Assembly: GCA_964017065.1 (NCBI GenBank)
Contig: OZ024784.1
Span: 6,491,152-6,555,151 of the forward strand
DNA length: 64,000 nt
Reading direction: 5' to 3'
DNA from: Haliclona indistincta
Taxonomy: Eukaryota > Porifera > Demospongiae > Haplosclerida > Chalinidae
Part shown: piece after piece, positions 10,554 to 21,560 of the stretch
Position numbering within the stretch: position 1 is the stretch's first letter
How the letters are laid out: every line of letters begins with the position of its first letter
Notes under the pieces: generated by a model
Told to the model about the DNA's origin: nothing
Database searches by the model: none
What the model saw: only the letters and a program-made list of their open reading frames with translations
Translations under genes and position numbers: made by a program

Positions 10554-11479
10554 TAACCATACTGTGCTGTGCTATGCTGTGCTTACCAGCCTTCAGCTTC
10601 TTGGCTGCTTCTTCTAATTTCTTGATCTCGTCTTCTTTTTTCTTGCGTTGTCGTGCCTCGTCTTCTTCAGCATTGTACGGACGATCTACAACAGCGAGCA
10701 AGTCAGTAATCCATGTGGTATGGTGTCTTCAAGTGAACTAGTACATGTTATATACTTCACTCACTCAGGTCCGGTTCAACCACTATGTAGATCTCGTCAA
10801 TAGTAACCACTATCACCTCACTGGTCAGATTCTTCCATGGTATCTTCATCTCAATGTTCCCTAAACAACAAATCCATGGCTGAAAGCTGGATAAACTAGC
10901 TAGAATCAACGGTACAAGAATAGTGCATGCAATGAATCAGAGGATTGACACCCACCAATGTGACTAGCTTTGACTCTGATAGGAAGATCAAACTCTTTCT
11001 GCATGTGTTGATGCACATTATAACCTCTTTAAAAGAAGGATGGTTCAACTTACAAAGAGGTCCTTCTTCAGTTGGATGTTATCAAGTTTCACATTTCCTA
11101 AGCGGAGATAAACGCTGTATCTACCACGTGCAGCCATGCACTACACTACTTACCATTCCATATTCCAACCTTGAGGTGCGAGCTATCTAGCCGTTCCACG
11201 TACGGCTCAAGAAACCGGTTTAGAACATCGACGAGAACCGAAGCAAATACCATGTTTGCCTAAGTTTAGATCTCACCCAATGAGCAAGCCTACATTCAAG
11301 CTTAAGCCAGGAAAACCCGAACTATTCTTTCTTGCTGCCCTTTGCACAATATAATCTACAGTGTCCTGGCTATTACTTGCCCGTTTTACAAGGAAAATGG
11401 GTGTACCCACACTCCAATAGCACTTGCCGTATTTGGAACAAAATTATTTCGTACTCGGCAATCACCAGAGACCCACATA

Positions 11480-11523
11480 GGGGTGGGTGGGTGGGTGGGT
11501 GGGTTGTGGGGAGGGTGGGAGGG
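11480..11523 (+). other. G-quadruplex-forming G-run array
   Basis: The + strand carries eight or more runs of three or four G, mostly separated by single T, in gggtgggtgggtggg style. This is a textbook intramolecular G4 pattern. It lies within the inserted segment upstream of G2 and has no counterpart upstream of G3. Confidence 0.85.
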
Positions 11524-12069
11524 CGTCAGGTGGCATTTTTTTGGCGCTCTGGCAAAATGAGATGTATCTTCTTCCATCGCTCTTGCTGGTACCGTAATTT
11601 GCAAGTCAGTTGTCGTAGCTTTTCCATCAAGACGCATGCGCATTGACGAAATGTAAATAGATTTGTACAGTCAAATGCGCATGCGTAACGTGCCGTAACG
11701 TGCCATGGTTGTGAGCTTGAGCTGAGACAACGGATTTGCAAACTACGGTAGGGGATTTTTGCCGAAATCGTGTCTTCTCATTAAATATTCGCACCTCTGT
11801 AACTTACAGACAGAGACCTTTTTGCAAAATCCCAAACGTACGTTTCTTCCTTGTGTACCAAAGTTTATGTCTGACATTTTGTGTGGGTGTGGCATGCCTA
11901 GGAAAGCTACGTGCTTTTTCGTCATTGGGTGGAGCTTGCTACGCCCACAAGACGAATGGCGACTTTCTTGGGTGATCAGTGTGGCTGAGCAGGCCTCCAA
12001 CTAACAGTAGAAACCAAAATATTCGTAATCCTGATGTTAGGGCAATCCACCCTTAAGGTCGTTTTTAGC

Positions 12070-12136
12070 TAGCCTCGAACCAGGCTCTTTTAATTTGTGT
12101 GGGCGGAATAACCTAAAAGAGCCTGGTTCGAGGCTA
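12070..12136. mobile_element. 67-base hairpin element with 8-9 base target duplication
   Basis: The 23-base ends tagcctcgaaccaggctctttta and their reverse complement enclose a 20-odd-base loop. The sequence GTTTTTAGC flanks both sides (12061-12069, 12137-12145). The paralogous V2-G3 interval carries a single gttttagc at the same place (about 24164), an intact empty site. The duplication length suggests a hAT-type transposase acting in trans. Confidence 0.85.
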
Positions 12137-12387
12137 GTTTTTAGCATGCAGCTACCATCCGTTTGCACCGAGGTACAGTTTGCACAGCTGAGCTGACGAA
12201 GCCACACCTTGTTTGCTCTCACGTGACCATGCATATAAATGATGCTCTACGGTTGCAGTTGTGCATTCGGCAGGCAGCAGGCTGGAATTATAAGCAGAGC
12301 CATTCTCAGGTAATAATGTTATAGATATTTGCAGTGAGTGCACCTTGCAAGCATAATCTTGTCGCTCGTTTTATAGAGTGCAAAACC

Positions 12388-15300
12388 ATGTTGCAGGCTT
12401 GCTCTGTAGTGCTGGTGCTAATCTGCACTACAGGAATCATGGCAAGTCACTTTCGTGGTGGTATCATCATGGTCAGAAGAAATCCAGACAATACTGTGAG
12501 TAAAGAATACTGAATATTGTCATCTAATTATGTCAACTTGCAATATAATTATACATAATGATCATGTTATCAGTTGAGACATTAAATTTTACGGTACACA
12601 TGTAGTCCATTTTAGTTCACAATTAATGTATTTGAACACGAATGCTCTTATCGTAGAAATTTGGTGCCATAATTTATTGTATAATTTCAGAATACTGGCT
12701 GTACGCTGTAAATATAAAACTTGCCATGCTCTCAAATTATACACACTTTAAGCAATTTTTCATGCTTTGGGCTTTGTCGTAATAAAAATCGGTGATTTCA
12801 CAATCAAAAGAAAATGTTTTACATGTGTGCGTATACTGCATTACATATTATTATAAGGTGGAGTCAGGTAGTCAAAACTCTAAACCCCAAAAACAGTGAT
12901 TATTAATCTTTTTGTACAGACCGAACTTTCTTATCGTGTTTCATGGCGAGGAAATAGCAGTCCTGGTCAAAATTGTGATTCCAATAAATTATCTGATTTA
13001 TTGACCTCGCCCTCGAGGCCTATGGCCCTCGGGCTCGGTCAATAAATCGATATAGCATTCGCAGGGTGTTATAATACTTACAAATGTATATCCCAGTTGA
13101 TCAAAGAATGTTCTATGTGTGTATTTTGTATATACCCTTAGTCACAGGTTAAAACCAGTTATATACCACACATGTAATAACTGGATGAGTGAAGTGAGTG
13201 CAGCACTTTGTAAATTGCAGGAGGCACATAGCTACAATCAACTGGGAGATAAACATGCGGCATGTTTATCTCTTGGGATATAAACTGGGAAATAGACATG
13301 CCTGCATAGGAAACACACTCATGAATGTGTTATCAAATTTTACTCGTGTATTCCCTATATACACACTAGGTATGCATGGAATATATTACTTGTGTTTGAG
13401 TATTCTCTTGATAGCTGCAATAACATCGTGTACTGCATAGTGTACTACATCGTGTACTGCATAGTGTACTACATCGTGTACTGCATAGTGTACTACATCG
13501 TGTACTGCATAGTGTACTACATCGTGTACTACACCATGTACTACACCGTTAACCCATGACTATAATGCAGTGCATGTTGACATGATAATTATTAATTATT
13601 GTGAATACACATTGATCCTACAAATGAAATTTCATTTTTAGTTCACATAAAGGTATTTGAACACTAATTTAAAAAATACTCCTCTTGTTGTGGAAATTTG
13701 TGGCAAATTACAGTGGTACCTCTCTATAACGGACAAGTTGGGCAAGTGCTTTTGTCTGTTATATGGAGACATCTGCTATTAGGAGTGTCCATTAACTGTA
13801 TAATGATTTCAGGATACTGGGTGTATACCGAAACATAGAATTGTCTGCTATGTTAATAACATCTTTTTTTTCAGTGAATTTTGTGTTTTTTGGCTTTGCC
13901 ATAATTCTTATTGGCAAAAATCAGTAATCAGCATTAAAAAATTTCTACAGGTGTGCACACACTAGTGTGCATTACTGCATTACATAATGAGGTAGTGAAT
14001 CAGATGTTATGACCTAAACAACTCTGAACTCCTAGAATAATGATGAACAATTTGTGTAAACATTAGAATATATTAGACTCTAGACTGGACTGAACCAGGT
14101 GAGCTGGACTCCAGACTGCAGTACAGGGTTTTGCAGGTTGCTTGACCAAACAATTTGCTGCTAGCGCATGCGCATAGCGTGTTTTTGTATACAAATTGTA
14201 CAGAAAACGTACTGTGCGCATGCGCTAGCAGTAAATTTTTGGTCAAGCAACCTGCAAAACCCTTTAAGCTAGCTAGAGCTGATTATCATCAATATCATGC
14301 AGGTTTAGTTATCACAATGCAGTGTTATTTGTATTGTGGATATCCGAGAAAACCAAGAGAAAGTTTGGAGTCCATACAACAACCGTGAATAGATGACAGA
14401 TATTGTTTTTCACTTGCAACAGTAAACTGTAAAACACCTGAATAATACGGTTCAAAGTCCATACACATGTACATAGTCTAGGTTTTGTATTTGTGTACTC
14501 CTGACAGCTAGTACACACTGCAGATTCCGGGCACTTGAAATTGTCCATGCCTGGTATATATAATTGATCTAATCTTTTGTACAGACCGAACTATCTTATC
14601 GTGTTTCATGGCGAAGAGATAGCAGTTCTGGTCAAAATTGTGATTCTACTACTGTTGCTAGTGGTATTCCTAGTGGTGGACAAGGCAATGTTGTATGCTT
14701 GAGTGGCTGTTCTGGCACAATTACAACAGTTATGTCTTATATTTGTACTGACTTCAGTATACAAGAAAATTGGTCCTTTGGTGAACGTTTTATTACTTAT
14801 TCAAATGATGTAGCACTATTTAATGTTGCAGATGAGGTGACTATTGGTTTTACTGGTTGCTGCTGGATATCATCTGTCGGTGGCAGTGGCAGCTGGAGCC
14901 TTTCAACTAGACTGAGTCTGGTCAAACGAAATGACACTGGCAGAATCAACTCAACACCTCGTGCCATTACTGCTCCTGTCATTCGCCTTCAAGAAGGTTG
15001 TAATCACACCTTGGCCCTTGCTGTCAGCGACCCTGATGGTGATGATGTTCGCTGTAGATGGGCCAGTACTAATCTTGAATGTGGAGGCATCTGTAATACT
15101 TTTCCTGGTGCTGTCCTTGATTCAGCTTCTTGTATGATTACTTACTGGGCTAATCAAGGAACTGGCTACAAAGCTGCTGCAATAATGCTTGAAGATTTTT
15201 TTCCTGGTCAGTCAGAGCCATTTAGTAGTGTTGGTTTGCAATTCCTGGTTCTAGTAGTTAGTTCAAACAGTCCATGCTCACAAAAGCCAACGTTCATTCA

Positions 15301-18300
15301 CCCAACTTTGCCCCAGGCTACATGTGTAGCTATTCCGGCCATGGCTACTTTTATGACACAGCTAACAGCAACAAGCGGTGGCACAGGTGTATCTATCACT
15401 GAAATACAAACCACCTCACCACTGGGTACATCTAAAGGAGTGCTACAGCATGTAGTAGGAACCAATACTTATTATGTCAACATAACATGGACTCCTGAAC
15501 CAAACCAATACAATCAAACACATCTATTTTGCTACACAGCCCTGAACTCTGCAGGTCTGGCTAGTGAACAAACGTGCATTCAATTCCTTACAGCACATTT
15601 ACCTCCCACACTGATTAATGGAACCAACGCACCAAATCAGGAAATGGTTCATCCTTCTAACACCACATGGCATGCTAGATTTGATACAGCTATACAGCGT
15701 CCTTCTCTAGCTGCTTTCATTATCTTTTATGACAATAACACTGGTAATGAAGTGTATCGAATTGATGCTTCGTTATCGCCAGAAATAAGCTTTCATGTGT
15801 CAAATGAAGTTTCTATACGTCCAAATTACATTTTCGCAGAAAAGAACAAATTTTATATAAGACTTTCTAGAGGCATTGTTCAAGGAATATCAGGTTGTGG
15901 ACCTGGAAACGAACCAATAGAAGATAGACATTTTTGGGTTTTTGAAACAATGGATGTGACTCCTCCAATGATACACTTCACTGCTAACCCGTCTATCAGC
16001 AATGCTAATATTACCATATCTTGGGAAAGTAATGAATCTGTAGCTTGGCAATGCATACTGATATCAGGTAATGTCGAGTCCGTGGTCAACTGTTCTGGTG
16101 CTTTCTGGAGAGGATATGATATGTCTGAAGGCACGTACTCCTTAAATGTTAGTGGCATTGACGAAGCAGGAAATAAAGCTACAGTGGTACACACGTTTAT
16201 GGTAGATTTGACCCCACCTATTACTGTCATAAAGGCCAAGCCTAAGGCAATATCTAACCAGCTAAATCCAAGGTTTACTTTTGTCTGTAATGATGTAGGC
16301 TGCACTTATGAATGCCAGTTTAGCAAAATCAACAATGCTTCGCAAAAATTGTCACAATCATGTAATGGAGGTTTCTTTGTCACACCAACTCTTGAACACA
16401 ACTATACGTATGTTTTTCAAGTTTCAGCAACTGATATAGTTGGTAACAAAGGTATCTTTGCAAACTACACATGGGATACAGACTTTGAAAGTCCACACAT
16501 ATTTGTCATTGATAATGTAACAGTTCAGTGCACTGACACTAGTCCAATGCATACAGGCCAGCCTATGGCAGTGGACAATCGATCAGGTATTGTTCCAACA
16601 ACATATGTTGATTTTAATCTTGGTTGCTCAATAAAACGCACTTGGAGAGCTACAGATGAAGCTGGAAACACGGCCAGTTTATTACAGTATATAGGCCTAG
16701 ATTTTCAACCCTCAATATCACTGGCTCCACAAGTTCTGTTAAAGTGTGACAGCACTGCAGATGCTGTAACTGTCTCTACAATGACGGCACATGCTATTAA
16801 TCCATGCAATCTACCATTTCAACTAACTCACATCGATTCCATTGATAACTACACTTGCCCTGCTCAATTCACGCGCAATTGGACAATTGCTATTTGCAGT
16901 AAAAAGGCAACTGCTTCTCAGGTAATTTCTGTATACGATGTATGTCCTGTACATGCTTGTGGAAGAAATGAAACCAAGCCACGTGGTGCATGCATTATTG
17001 GCGAATGTTTATGTAATAAGCCATGGCATGGCAATGACTGCAGTGTTCCTATATATGAGCCAGTGCTGCAGGCAATAAATCATACTGTCTTAAAAGAAGT
17101 CCAAGAATATATTGCTAATGTAACATTATTAATGGGTACAAAACCTTTTTCATGGACAGTACTTTCTGGTCCCAATGGCTTGAATATAAATGGAAATCTT
17201 GGTCAGGTAATATGGAATAGAGCACATGCTGGAAACCATACTATTGCAGTAGAAGTTGAAAATCAAATTGGTAGAGCTGAGGTAGAGTGGACATTAGAGG
17301 TCAAACCTGGATACAATGCAACTCTAGATCATGCTTCTGGTAGTATATTCTCACAAGCTCAACCAGTCATCTTAATGGGACATGTTGAATATGTAGCTGG
17401 CAATCTTGTCAAGGAATTTCTTGCTGGTGTTGTGCTTGTTGAAATTGATATCATCGCAAATGGAGCCACAAGAACATTGAAAGCATCCACTACTCAAGAT
17501 GGAGAATTCTCACTAACATTTTATCCTACTGCAACAGAATATGGCAGCTACACAGCAGCTGCAAGGCACCCAAGTTCCTCCAAAGTTTTTTCTCAAGTTG
17601 AATGGAGCTTTCTCGGAATGAAAGCTATGCCAAGAGTTGTTAGTTTGAGAGGAGAGACAATGAACAGCTTCATGGACACTTTTCATAATGCAACTACTAT
17701 CTTGAATGATGGCCCAGAGGCTTTAAGTGGTCTTACAGCAATCGCACTTATAAATAGTGAAGACTTAAATGTGATAGCATCATTTCAAAATGTGCCATCA
17801 AATGGTTCTATTGCTCCTGGAAATGCGGTACAAATGGACATAACTGTAACTGCTTCACAACCATTACAGCATACATTTACTATTGAAGTACATTCTTTTC
17901 AAAATACTACACTTCAATTAATTGTTCAGCTCTACGTTGCACAGATTCTTCCAAGTTTTTTAATTGAGCCATCATCTATTAATACCAGAATAATTAGAGG
18001 AAGCTCACGAGTTATTCAATTCAGCATAACCAATGTTGGTAGGGCCACAGCTAGTAATGTTAAAGCTATTTTACCATCCACAAACATAATTTCTTTCATC
18101 AGCTTTGGTCAAAATGGAAGTAACCCTCGTTTAAACTTAAAAACTGGACAATCTGCATCACTATCAATCCTAGTACAAACACCACAAAGTCAACAACTTG
18201 GTGAAATCTCTGCTTCAATGGCCATTTCTAGTGCAGAAGCATCAAAAGCTATTCCTATGTTTCTTATTGTATCTTCAAACCTTCTATTAGACTTGACAGT

Positions 18301-21300
18301 AGTAGTTGAAGATGAATACACATACTTTGCTGAAGGAAGACCACTAGTAGACAATGCAATAGTGACAATCTTGAACTATCAACGGAATATAAGAATGACT
18401 AATGGAACTGATTCTAGGAATGGCAGTGTTATATTTTACAACATCATTGAGGACAGGTATGAGCTAACTGTTGAGGCACCAAATCATCGAAGTGTTCGTC
18501 AGGTGATTATTACTACTAGCGACAATCCAGTTGTAACAATATTCATTGAAAGGCAAGCAGTAATATACAGATGGAGTGTTATACCGGTCACATATGAGGA
18601 CACTTATTCTCTTGTCATTGAAGCTGACTTCGAAACAAATGTGCCAATACCAGTAGTTACAGTGACACCAATGGAGTTTGATCTTGATGAGCTAGAGCGT
18701 GGCTTCATTGACTCGATCCAGCTAAACATAACAAATCATGGTCTCATTCGAGCCGATGATGTCGAAATACAACTTCCTACCACACATCCATTTTTAGAAT
18801 TCTCTATTGCAAATGAAGGTCTTGGTAATTTGAATCCCCTTACTTCAATAATTGTAACTGTTCGTATAACAAGAAGACATGTTCAAAAACGTGCTGCACC
18901 AGCACTTGTTCTTGTATATGCAATTCAAGTGTTACATAGCTTTGTTTGCAATGTAAGACAATTTCGTATTACTCCAATTGTTTTGAAAAAGGATCCACCA
19001 CCTCCACCACCTACACCACTTGCACCATCTGCACCACTTGCACCATCTGCACCATCTGCACCATCTGCACCACCTGCATCACCTGCATCACCTGCACCAC
19101 TTGCACTACCATTTTCAGGCAATAGAGTTCCTTCTTTTCCAAGATTGCGTTATTATGGTGGAGGCAATGGAGTAGGTCTCCCAGAATTCATTTCCATACC
19201 CTATTCGGCTGTCACTTCTGCTTTTTGCAATAAGTGCCTACAAGCAGTTGTCTCATGCATACCAACGCCACTTTTTCCTTTTTCTGGGTGTATTCCGCTA
19301 TTGATAGCTCAAGATTTTCCATCTCCTAACAAACCTCCATTTGAATCAGTTAAAAGTGCATTAAAATGGATTGGTTGTCTTGTTAATAAACCATGGTTAC
19401 ATTTGAAAAATTGCTTTCTTGGTCTTTTTAATGAGGACTGCAAAAGAATTGCACAATCGCTTGTTGGTAGACGCAAGAGAGCGCTTTCTAGCCGAGTAGA
19501 TGAGTTACTGGATGGTATATTCCCAATCCGTCAGAGTATGAAACTCGGTGAAGAAATACTTGGAGATGAAGTCTGGCTTTCTATTGGTGATCCAGAATGG
19601 CTGTCTCATATCTATGAATCTATGGACGACGGGAGTGAATCAGGTGTGTTGATATCTATCACAGAGCTCTCTTCAATACTGGCTTTGAATCCTCCAAATG
19701 GGACTAATACTGAAATGGTTCGTAAATTAGTAGAACGCTTGAACAACACTCTCCATGGATGGACTACAGGACAGCTGGAACCAGAAAATGGTTCAAATAT
19801 AGCTTCTTTTAACACTACTCGAAAATATGAGGAAGACATATTCTTGTTCAATGAGAAAGCTAAGAGCAAGGGATTTTCATCATATCTGGATGCATACAGT
19901 GTTGCTAGAAATGACATCAATCAACTCGACAGATGGGAAGAAGAGGAGGGTGTTTGTGCTGTTGTGAGGATCCGGATTGAACAGGAACTTGCTGTTACCC
20001 GAGAAGCATTCCTTGCTAAACTAGAAATTGAAAACAAAGAAAACCTACCACTTGAGCGAATCGAGTTAGAAATTGTCATAGTTGACTCAACCAATGGTAA
20101 CATAGCTACAAGCCTATTTTCAATCAGCAATGAAACTCTTTCAGGTTCTCTTGTGAAGGATGGGTCCAAATGGCTTCTTGGAAGTGGAATGTCTGGACAG
20201 GTCGAATGGCTAATTGCTCCTTACTCTGAGGCAGCTCCTCATTCTGATAAAGAGTATGATATTCGAGGAACCTTGCGGTATGTGCTGGATATGGAGAACA
20301 TCACTATTCCTCTCCTCCCTACCTTGATCACAGTGAAACCTGATCCATCTTTAATTGTGCACTATTTCTGGGAAAAGAAGGTCATTGCTGATGATCCCTT
20401 TACTGATGAAAGGGAACCATCAGTGCCATTTACACTTGGTGTTGCTATAAGAAACAAGGGTGCTGGAGTTGCTACTGATCTTCGAATTACGTCTGGACAG
20501 CCTGAAATAATTGAAAACGAAAAAGGTCTGTTGGTCAACTTTATGATAATTGGTGCAAACATCGGTATTGGAAATATTACACCGTCTTTGACTGTTACAT
20601 TTGGTGATCTTCTCCCAAACACAACTACTGTAGCAAGATGGTTCATGATCTCCAGTCTCCAGGGAGAGTTCAGGAACTATTCTGCTGTCTTTGAAAACAA
20701 GAATCCTCTTGGTGATCCCAAACTTTCGATCCTTGATGACCTACAGATTCACGAACTTTTCCGAAACGTCGAAATGTATGACAACAGTGAAGATGATGGA
20801 ATTCCTGACTTTCTTGTCATTGCTCGTAACCGACCAAGTGAATTGTACAGCAGCAAGACACTACAGCAATATGCTGTCAACCCTGGGGAGGTAATTTCGG
20901 TTCACATTGCATCTACTAACTCACTTTCTCTTGAGGTAAGGACCAAGGCAAACTGTACTGGCTGGATTTACTACAGATACGAAGACTCACAGAATATGCT
21001 GCAAAACACAGCTCTCTTCTTGAATACTACAAAGCAAGAAGGAAATACCACGTCTCAAATTCCTTCAACAAACGCATGGATAACTAGTGAAAAAGATTCA
21101 AGCAAATCTACTGAAACATTCTTTCTTCATGTAGTTGATAACATTCAGTCAATGGAAGAGGTGGTCTTCACTATGACGCTTTGTACTGTCAACTGCACTG
21201 GTGTGGAAGTACCTTTCATTGATCCAACTGGCAGATTCGAAACATCAACAACCACTACCATTCCAGCACCTTCTTCCAGCACAACTACTACAACAAATGA

Positions 21301-21430
21301 TGCATCATTTCAGGCGACAGTATCCATGGTGCCTACCAGTACTCCACCTTCTGCTGGTGCTGCTCCTCAAATAACTGGATTTATTGTTCTCTTTACTATA
21401 TTTGCTGTTGTGACAATTTTGATAACTTAG
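12388..21430 (+). CDS. Giant GPI-anchor-like multidomain surface protein G2 (complete, 2 exons)
   Basis: Exon 1 (12388-12495) encodes 36 residues, MLQACSVVLVLICTTGIMA then SHFRGG, a signal peptide with cleavage likely just before SHFRGG. Donor gtgagt and acceptor tacag join it in phase 0 to exon 2 (14585-21430), giving 2,317 residues. Approximate order: Cys-rich N-terminal module (20-280); Ig/HYR-like modules with TPPMIHF (about 495) and LTPPITV (about 580); EGF-like loop (830-860); putative-Ig module (865-955); NEW3/CARDB-like modules (about 1170 and 1395); carboxypeptidase-regulatory-like module (1270-1335); Pro/Ala/Ser linker (1508-1548); Cys patch (1583-1655); furin-like RRKR (about 1665); Ser/Thr stalk (2255-2290); and a C-terminal GPI-type hydrophobic tail. 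The very large second exon is unusual in this intron-rich neighbourhood. Role unknown; extracellular location is well supported. Confidence 0.92.
12920..12983 (+). pseudogene. Orphan copy of the start of exon 2 inside G2 intron 1
   Basis: After a good acceptor (tttttgtacag) the sequence repeats the first ~64 bases of exon 2 (TELSYRVSWRGNSSPGQNCDS), then jumps into a hairpin sequence. Splicing exon 1 here would give a short secreted peptide ending at a stop near 13047. Its sequence differs slightly from the starts of G1, G2 and G3 (RGN rather than RRN/RRD), so it may derive from a further gene copy. Confidence 0.8.
12996..13052. repeat. GC-rich hairpin
   Basis: gatttattgacc at 12999 pairs perfectly with ggtcaataaatc at about 13038. 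The intervening tcgccctcgagg and ccctcgggctcg pair imperfectly. It marks the breakpoint where the orphan exon ends, so it may be the insertion that caused it. A similar gacccgagcccgag string occurs at 32-46. Confidence 0.6.
13424..13548. repeat. 24-base tandem repeat, about 5 copies
   Basis: The unit catcgtgtactgcatagtgtacta recurs every 24 bases in intron 1 of G2, with degenerate ends (acaccatgta, acaccgt). The G1 intron has only a single degenerate equivalent (about 409-428). Confidence 0.9.
14124..14264. mobile_element. 141-base palindromic MITE with TA target duplication
   Basis: Ends cagggttttgcaggttgctt and the reverse complement of aagggttttgcaggttgctt extend into a nearly complete palindrome (agcgcatgcgca / tgcgcatgcgct). 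TA flanks both sides. The G1 intron carries the uninterrupted sequence gactgcagtaagctagctag, a clean empty site. The TA duplication suggests Tc1/mariner-type mobilisation. Confidence 0.9.
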
Positions 21431-21549
21431 CAATAACAGTACATGCATTTTTGTTTGATTGTGTAGCTGAATTTAGAATAGTAGTAGTCTACTATAGTAT
21501 GTATGTCTGTGTATGTAGTATGGAGTTTAAAGTAAAGTAAAAAAGTTTT

Positions 21550-21555
21550 AATAAA
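21550..21555 (+). terminator. Poly(A) signal of G2
   Basis: AATAAA lies 120 bases beyond the G2 stop in the same context as after G1. Confidence 0.6.
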
Positions 21556-21560
21556 AAAAA

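Larger units (their letters stand above)
8183..11253 (-). pseudogene. Truncated VPS13A/C-like N-terminal fragment V1
   Basis: Spliced in reverse, exons at 11154-11253, 11054-11097, 10956-10998, 10765-10860, 10587-10685, 10234-10337, 10009-10104, 9869-9928 and 9735-9815 join in frame. They give a product starting MVFASVLVDVLNRFLEPYVE and containing IPWKNLTSEV, DTFTEKLVSHLIKNLVVKI and VHVRYEDTVTN, which match the chorein N-terminus of VPS13, a bridge-like lipid transfer protein at membrane contacts. Further exons between about 9280 and 8440 (RPLQIIYDE; DTVDGLIAAF; SPYIIVPEKGFYS; VDLGELALTG; YDSFAIKLSNLQVL; DENWQLARVQG) match VPS13 residues of roughly 480-620, so a stretch of over 200 residues is missing between them. 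One of these exons is broken by a MITE (9291-9699). The last exon runs into the minisatellite. More than 2,000 C-terminal residues are absent. Full VPS13 function is excluded; expression is unknown. Confidence 0.85.
11254..12387. promoter_or_regulatory. Divergent promoter region between V1 and G2, enlarged by insertion
   Basis: The V1 start codon (minus, 11253) and G2 start codon (plus, 12388) face away from each other. The same interval between V2 and G3 is only about 300 bases. Comparison shows that roughly 750 bases from about 11300 to 12055 were inserted here, bounded by cttaag on both sides, plus a 67-base hairpin element. A TATA-like motif (atataaat, about 12234) precedes the G2 start. 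No protein-coding sequence is supported in the interval. Promoter activity is inferred from position only. Confidence 0.55.

Noticed and set aside
18925..19122. Minus-strand Gly/Ala/Asp-rich frame with GADGADGAS repeats
   Set aside because: It is the reverse complement of the Pro/Ala/Ser linker codons of G2 (and likewise at 30832-31029 for G3), and has no start context or independent support.
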